The notes under the pieces are model-generated. The model had not been told where the DNA came from, searched no databases, and saw only the letters and a program-made list of their open reading frames with translations. 64,000 nucleotides of DNA from assembly GCA_037043015.1 (NCBI GenBank), contig CM073321.1, forward strand, positions 2,795,001-2,859,000. The letters are read 5' to 3'. The stretch's first letter is position 1. The number at the start of each line of letters is the position of its first letter. Source of the stretch: Bryum argenteum. Lineage: Eukaryota; Streptophyta; Bryopsida; Bryales; Bryaceae. Below are positions 58,621 to 64,000 of this stretch, one piece after another. Position numbers and translations under genes: made by a program.

Positions 58621-61600
58621 AGGAAGAGGGAGATTAGTTCTTGCAAGATATGCGAACACCTCGGCCTGCCTTTGGAGGAGGCGTTCATTTTCCTCCAATC
58701 GGCGATTAGATTCCTCCAGACGGCAATTCTTCTCCTCCTCAGCCCTCTTTTGTTCTGCTCTGAGCTTGCTCACCGCTCGGTAGAGCTCAGCGACCTTCCT
58801 CCCCGACTGAGATGGATCAGGAGCTTGCCCAGTCGCATTCTGCAGAGGACCTGCTGGTTTGAAAATTATGGGAACTGCAGCGGAAAATCAAGCGGAATCT
58901 TGAGCGGGAACTGCAGTAGGAATTGCAAGGGGAACCGTAGCTAGGACTACAGAGGGAACTGGAGAGGGACTTGGAGAGGGACTTGCAGAGGAACCTGCAG
59001 CAAAAACTGCAACCATCTCCTCCTTTTCATCCGTCAATGGCGTCGTATCTAGCTCTGAGGCAGAAGTGGTAATATCTAGCTCTGAGGCGGAGGTGGCCAT
59101 AAGATTCATCACTTCATTGTCATCGTCGGAGTCGCTGCCAAGGTCAATCTACACGTGATCTGGGGCAACTATCGCAAAGATAGGCTTTCCCTGCTTATTC
59201 AATTTTTTGCTCTGAGGAGCGGAGACTACATCTGCCACTAATGACGTTGGCATAGCAGTATGCCCCGTCGCCAGTAACACCTGCAACCTTGCCACATGGA
59301 CTAAGCTCCAGCCGCCGCTTTAGTGGTTGCCTAATCTTCAAAGTGCCCTCCGTCCCTCAAGAAGAACCAATCTCTATCGCGAAAGATGAGACGCCCTTCG
59401 TCAGCTGTCTAGGATTTATCTCCAAACCAGGGATAACTTGACCCATCATAGACCCTGTCGTAATGGTTGGGGTCTCAGATTCGACAATAGGATCCCACTC
59501 CTCTGGAAATGGAGCTACATGACGTATTGGAGACAAAGGACCCGAAGTGGCAACAAGCGGCGCAGTAGCCGAAAGTGGTGCTGGGGCATCCTCTTCTGCA
59601 AGAGCCGGCTGCAAGGACTCCTCCTCCCAAATCTCCTCGAACTGAGATGGCACATTAGGATCAAAAAACTCGGGATCTACATAATCCTTATTGACGGGAT
59701 TGTCCCCTTGACCACTATTGTCGTAATCCTCTCCCATGTCTTCAACCAACTCTTTGTCCTCGTCCTCCTCCTCGTCCTCCTCGTCCTCCCCCTCGTTACC
59801 TTCGTCGACATCTTCATCAACATGTGAATGGGCGAGGTTAGATGTTGTCTCTGCGGCAAGAGACTTCGAAGGATCGTTTGATTGTGCCGTAGCAAACCCA
59901 GAAAGCAGGATCGCTCTCCCCTGAACTGTGGTTGTGAGCAGGCTAGCCTCCGCCTCCTCTTTGGAAGACTCTTTTGCACTCCTGTCATACAGGCAACTAC
60001 GGTGCACAAAATCGCGCCAGTTGACCCCTGCCGCTTTCTTAAGCGTCGCGACATGTCGGTCTAGGTAAGGGGAGTCAACCAAACCGTAATGTCGATGCCC
60101 ATGGATCTGAAAAAGAAAGTGGCATACTCAGCAATGGCATTTGAATAATTGTCCCCAAGTCGGGGATAATATAAATAAAGATGACAATGAAGTCAAGCGA
60201 AGTGCAGATATATTTCTTGATAATGGATATTTATCACCAAACCAGGGATAACTATGCAAATATGAAAACAAATCTATTTTACTTAGAGCTATAAACGCAA
60301 ACTAGGACAGTGAAGAATTATCCCCGGTCCGAGGATAATACATGATAGGCACTTACAACGGACGCGACCATGAACTTCGAACCGGCGAAGATTCCTAATG
60401 TTGAATCCCCAATCTGGCAATACTTGTGAACAAGGTCGATGTAGAACTCCATCCTAAGTTCTGATTGTTTTAATATCCATTTTGTCTCAGCAAACAACCC
60501 AGCCTCCGAATAGTATGGCACTGACGCAGGCTTGTACTCAGGTTTAATCGTGTTCTTGAAACTGTCAGCGTGGGGATCTCCCTTCCTAAATAGGTATATC
60601 AGGCGGATGTCATTCGCAGACTTTTCTGGAGCTGTCTCGTTGAAAAGCTTATCGTTTGAAGCTTTCTTATACTGCGAGACCTCCATGTGGTGCCCTAGAT
60701 AATAGTGTTGGAGCACATTCCTCAAAGTCACGAGGGACTTCAAAGGCTTGTTGGCTATCTATACCCAAATGGGGGGAGCCGTGTACACCGGGTCTTTTAA
60801 ACCCTAAGCTGCCTTTATGACGTACTGAAGTGCAGCAATCTTCATGCCCTCCGTTTTGCCGGCGCTGTATATGGTGTCCCGAAGGTCACACACACCAAGC
60901 CTGCAAACGCCATTCTCCAATGGTACTGCCCATTGAGGGCTCAGTGTTTTTTCTTTAGCAAGTTTTACCGAACGAAGGTAACACCATTCAACCTCTCCGA
61001 CCGGATTCTACTGGAGGCGAATGAACTTCTTGAAGAATTTCTCCACGCCAGGATATCTGTCCTCCAAATTTTTTGTTGTCTTCAGCTTTCCTTGGTTCTG
61101 CAGCCTGGCCGAGTAGAATCCCTTGTTGATGTGACCAAGCAGCATATTCCAAGACGCGGATGTAAATCCATGAACCAGCTTCCACAACTTCCACTTCTCC
61201 TCTTCAACATCATAAGAATCTTCTTTGAATAATGGAAGCGAAGACTTTACAGCCTTCATTTCTTGAAAGGCTAAACGCTTTGACTTCTCGCGAAGGCACC
61301 ACTCAGAACAAGACCGTTGATCAAAGTGATAGTGCTTGCACTTTGAATTCGACAACTGGGGTACCGACGACTACCAGGCTCGTTGGACACATCGACTAGA
61401 AGGCAAGACATTTTGTATATGTCCTTGTCTGTTAGCCTCCCAAGCTTTCGGAAGAATTCTTGGGTGATGTGGTGCTTGAAATTGGAGAACCAAGACCTGT
61501 TCTTGTAGTAGTAGTCTCCCGTGTCTGAGTCGATGAGATTTCCAACGGCATGCTTCTCCAGAAACTCCTTGAACTTCTCATACCACGCATCCTGCAGCGT

Positions 61601-63776
61601 TATGATGAGGATTTCATGCTTCAGATCTGCGGCGCACTGGATTTTCTTGCCTTCTTTGCTGGTGTCAATGTTCTTGAACCTCATGATCAAGAGATCGACA
61701 AACTCCTAATGTAGTCATTACAATGGCTGATAATGAGAAAGAATACACGAACGCATAAGATTAACAAATCTTCTAACCAGAGATAACTTCGAAAGGAAAA
61801 ACAGACTGGAATGCAAATTGAATCAAATTATGGCCGGGTCGGAGATAATTCCAATTCCGATTTCCTTCGCAAGCATACATAGTCGAGGATCGAATGAAAG
61901 TTCTCCGAGGGTAGAAGATAAATACTAATTAGATAATTCAGGCTAAACACACGTTTGAAGACGAATCGGCAAATACCCCGGGTCAGAGATAATATGGTAA
62001 TGAGTTAGCCATACACAAAGAATGACTCGATCGACACAAGCAAAATATCTACGATTCAAGGATAGTAATGAAAACGTTCGACAAAAATACCTTGTACTTC
62101 TTTGGGTTATAGACGCTTGCGTTGGATCGACGCTCAGACTCATTTAACCTATTTGAAGGACATCCACAATCGATCCAGATGGAGCACCCTGGTTGAATTT
62201 GGTTCCCCCATGTCGGTTGAGCATGGGTAAGGGGATTTGTAATGTTATAGTGCGCAGATATGGCAGTTAGTCTAGTTGGGTCCTTGTCATAGACAATGTA
62301 CGCATCCCAAGTCTTAAGGGGTACACAAATCATTAATTACAAATCATTAATTAGCTCCCGGGCAGCTTCGACGGAGTGCTGGCCGTCGATGATTGCAAAA
62401 CTCTTGGATTTGATCTCGTCCCAATTCCTGGGCTTTCTATCGAGAAGATCACCGTTCTCCTTAATAGGTGTGATGACAAGAGTCCTGCGAGCTTGGATGT
62501 CTCCTAACGTAGCGAGGTAAACTTTTAGGCTATCTTTGATTTCTTCCTCGAAAGCTCAAATTGTCCACTGGGCCTTCCCGCGGCTCAGTTGCTCTAATGT
62601 AACTGCTTTTGGTTCCTTGTTGAAGAGGAAGGAAACAACGTAATCCTTCTGGAACTTGGTCTGGGCTAATGCCATCTTTGCCCAGTCGATGCCATCGTCC
62701 TTATCCTTCCCATGCTTGTCCTTCTTCGCCTTCTTCTTCTTCAATGGGCTTGCCTACGTTTCCCGAACCTCCGAGACGTTGCTCGGTGCTTCGGATGCTC
62801 TGCATCTTCTCTTCCTCTGAGGCTTTGGTTGCTCTTGTGCGTTCGACATCCTCTTCCTTGTCGACCGCGCTGGGGCAGACCACTCAGGGTTATCTGTCTG
62901 CACACTCTGATCCGGAACTGACATAACGGGTTTCGCCGGAGAAGCCTTCTTCTTGGAATTCGACGGGTTGTTTTGACAAATTTGTCAATAATCGGTTCAG
63001 TATCCGCGTAAGGTCATCTGCCTTAGGCTCGCCTCAGGAAAAGAGAAGGTTTACCCATGAATCGAGGAATCCATGCTGCACATTTTGAAGGTGCTCGACG
63101 AAACCATCCGGGTCGAACTAGGGACCACAATTTGTTCCAACTTCCACAATAATTCCAAATTCGTAGATGTCCTTGTCCTTTTCATGGAAATGCTGGTGGC
63201 AACGAATAAAGACAAACTTGGACCGGTGTGGCTTGAAAGCTGCAACTCGAACATTCTGATGCAGAGAAATTTAGACGTCGTTCATTTCTTCACGATGCAT
63301 GATAAGCAAAGTGTTCCTTGTAATCTTCAGGGTCCAGCTCACAACGACATCCTTGAATTGAAAGAGGTTGGATGCCTCTATGTCGTCTTCTTTGAGGAAT
63401 GGAGTGTACCCAAATGGATACTGGAATAGGTCTATGACCAAGAATATAGGGCTCGTGTCTGTGACTGCAACTGCCATCTTGGGTCTGCAAATTTAGAGAC
63501 GATAGGTTGTAAGCATGAGGGTCACTCAAATTATCCCCGACCCAGGGATAATTCATGTTTTAACGAGCGGCAGTATTCGATCATGACTAATGTCATCTAC
63601 GGAAATTGGGATTGTTAGACTTATTGATGATTTGGATGATCCGAGCTCTCGGATACGTTACTGTCTTCAACCAACCGCTTGCGACGTTGCTCAAACACTC
63701 CTTGAACTTTGTCAGGGCTAGCCCTAATGATCCGAGCGGTGCTCTTTGTTCGCGCCAGATTTGATGATACCACTCT
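58621..63776 (-). pseudogene. Second ParB-like (DGQH) plus DNA methyltransferase-like gene, heavily decayed
   Basis: It continues beyond the right edge: the first visible exon is 63599-63776, behind an acceptor at 63777. Exon 63048-63484 (MAVAVTDTSPIFL...) and exon(s) near 62085-62960 follow. The latter hold KKKKAKKDKHGK, FLFNKEPKAVTLEQLSRGKAQW, then SFAIIDGQHSVEAARELIND, a ParB/DGQHR-like motif, then PLKTWDAYIVYD. From 61708 to 60360 the frame reaches DSTLGIFAGSKFMVASVV. After an intron comes IHGHRHYGLVDSPYLDRHVATLKKA (60105 on), which together resemble methyltransferase motif I. An acidic region (about 59760), low-complexity parts and a coiled coil (RRAEEEK-type, 58650-58850) end at the copia LTR. 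More than eight in-frame stops and two or more frameshifts were seen, many as TGA, TAA or TAG where CGA, CAA or CAG would fit. Confidence 0.62.
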
Positions 63777-63870
63777 CTGAAACAGATGGAATAAATTGTT
63801 GGTTTATTTCGACGATACGAATAATTTGTAGGAGCGTAGGTTTATTTATCCCCGACCCGGGGATAATGCG
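59411..63870. repeat. Dispersed palindrome TTATCCCCGACCCGGGGATAA
   Basis: Copies or variants lie near 59415, 60150, 60228, 60318, 61777, 61830, 61975, 63531 and 63846, mostly in introns of the decayed gene. The best copy, TTATCCCCGACCCGGGGATAA, is an inverted repeat of TTATCCCC around a short centre. It was not seen elsewhere in the window. Confidence 0.75.
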
Positions 63871-64000
63871 TTTTTTTGGCTGGGTCTTACTACATAATCT
63901 CACTAAATTGTAACCATCATTGATTTATTTTGCAACACTTAGATTGTTACAGACTAAAAAGCATATGTTCACTTATTTCTGGAGGGGGAGTAAAATGTGT

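Overview
The window is nuclear DNA of a streptophyte, i.e. a land plant or a charophyte-grade alga. It has intron-rich genes with GT/AG splice sites, a CACTA transposon with the plant-type end CACTACTAGAAAA, a copia element primed by half of an initiator tRNA-Met, and many solo LTRs. I cannot name the species; a seedless plant or charophyte is a guess. I see no intact, ordinary host gene. Almost everything is mobile DNA, nested several layers deep and mostly decayed.

Layout. (1) 60-6699: two divergent genes, a RING-finger/coiled-coil protein (minus) and a protein kinase (plus). They share a short promoter region with tandem palindromic repeats. The RING gene is split by a solo LTR (353-2396, TSD ATGTC). 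(2) 6700-12780: AT-rich sequence, a hairpin repeat (8535-8780), a 1.8-kb non-autonomous CACTA element (9582-11418, TSD GAT), then an LTR-like region and the start of a retroelement gag. (3) 12781-27852: a 15-kb autonomous-type CACTA element (TSD AAC) inserted in that gag. It carries a TNP2-type transposase, a TnpA-like gene, a SET-domain fragment, many GTGACTA/TAGTCAC palindromes and a nested solo LTR (24918-26305, TSD CTAGG). (4) 27853-29873: the rest of the gag, with two CCHC knuckles. (5) 29874-58620: a minus-strand Ty1/copia element. Its 3' LTR is split by a 23.2-kb Mutator-like (MULE) element at 30097-53314, with a 9-bp target duplication and matching terminal inverted repeats. (6) 58621-64000: a degenerate minus-strand gene that runs off the right edge.

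The giant MULE is the most unusual object. Besides a MULE transposase with a SWIM finger, it carries (a) a charged nuclear-type protein gene, (b) a ten-exon gene whose product joins a ParB-like domain (GNHR motif) to an N4/N6-type DNA methyltransferase-like domain, and (c) a small ADD zinc-finger gene of the ATRX/DNMT3 type. The gene at 58.6-63.8 kb is a second, diverged ParB-like (DGQH motif) plus methyltransferase-like fusion. ParB-methylase fusions are familiar in phages and bacteria, and ADD fingers in eukaryotic DNA methylation. Finding both in one plant transposon suggests an element that once modified or read chromatin or its own DNA. This is inference: every copy here carries premature stops or frameshifts.

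Two patterns cross the window. Most in-frame stops could be C-to-T changes (CGA>TGA, CAA>TAA, CAG>TAG), the decay expected of methylated transposons. Also, each transposon-like unit has its own short palindrome repeated in introns and flanks, as if each encoded a DNA-binding protein with private sites.
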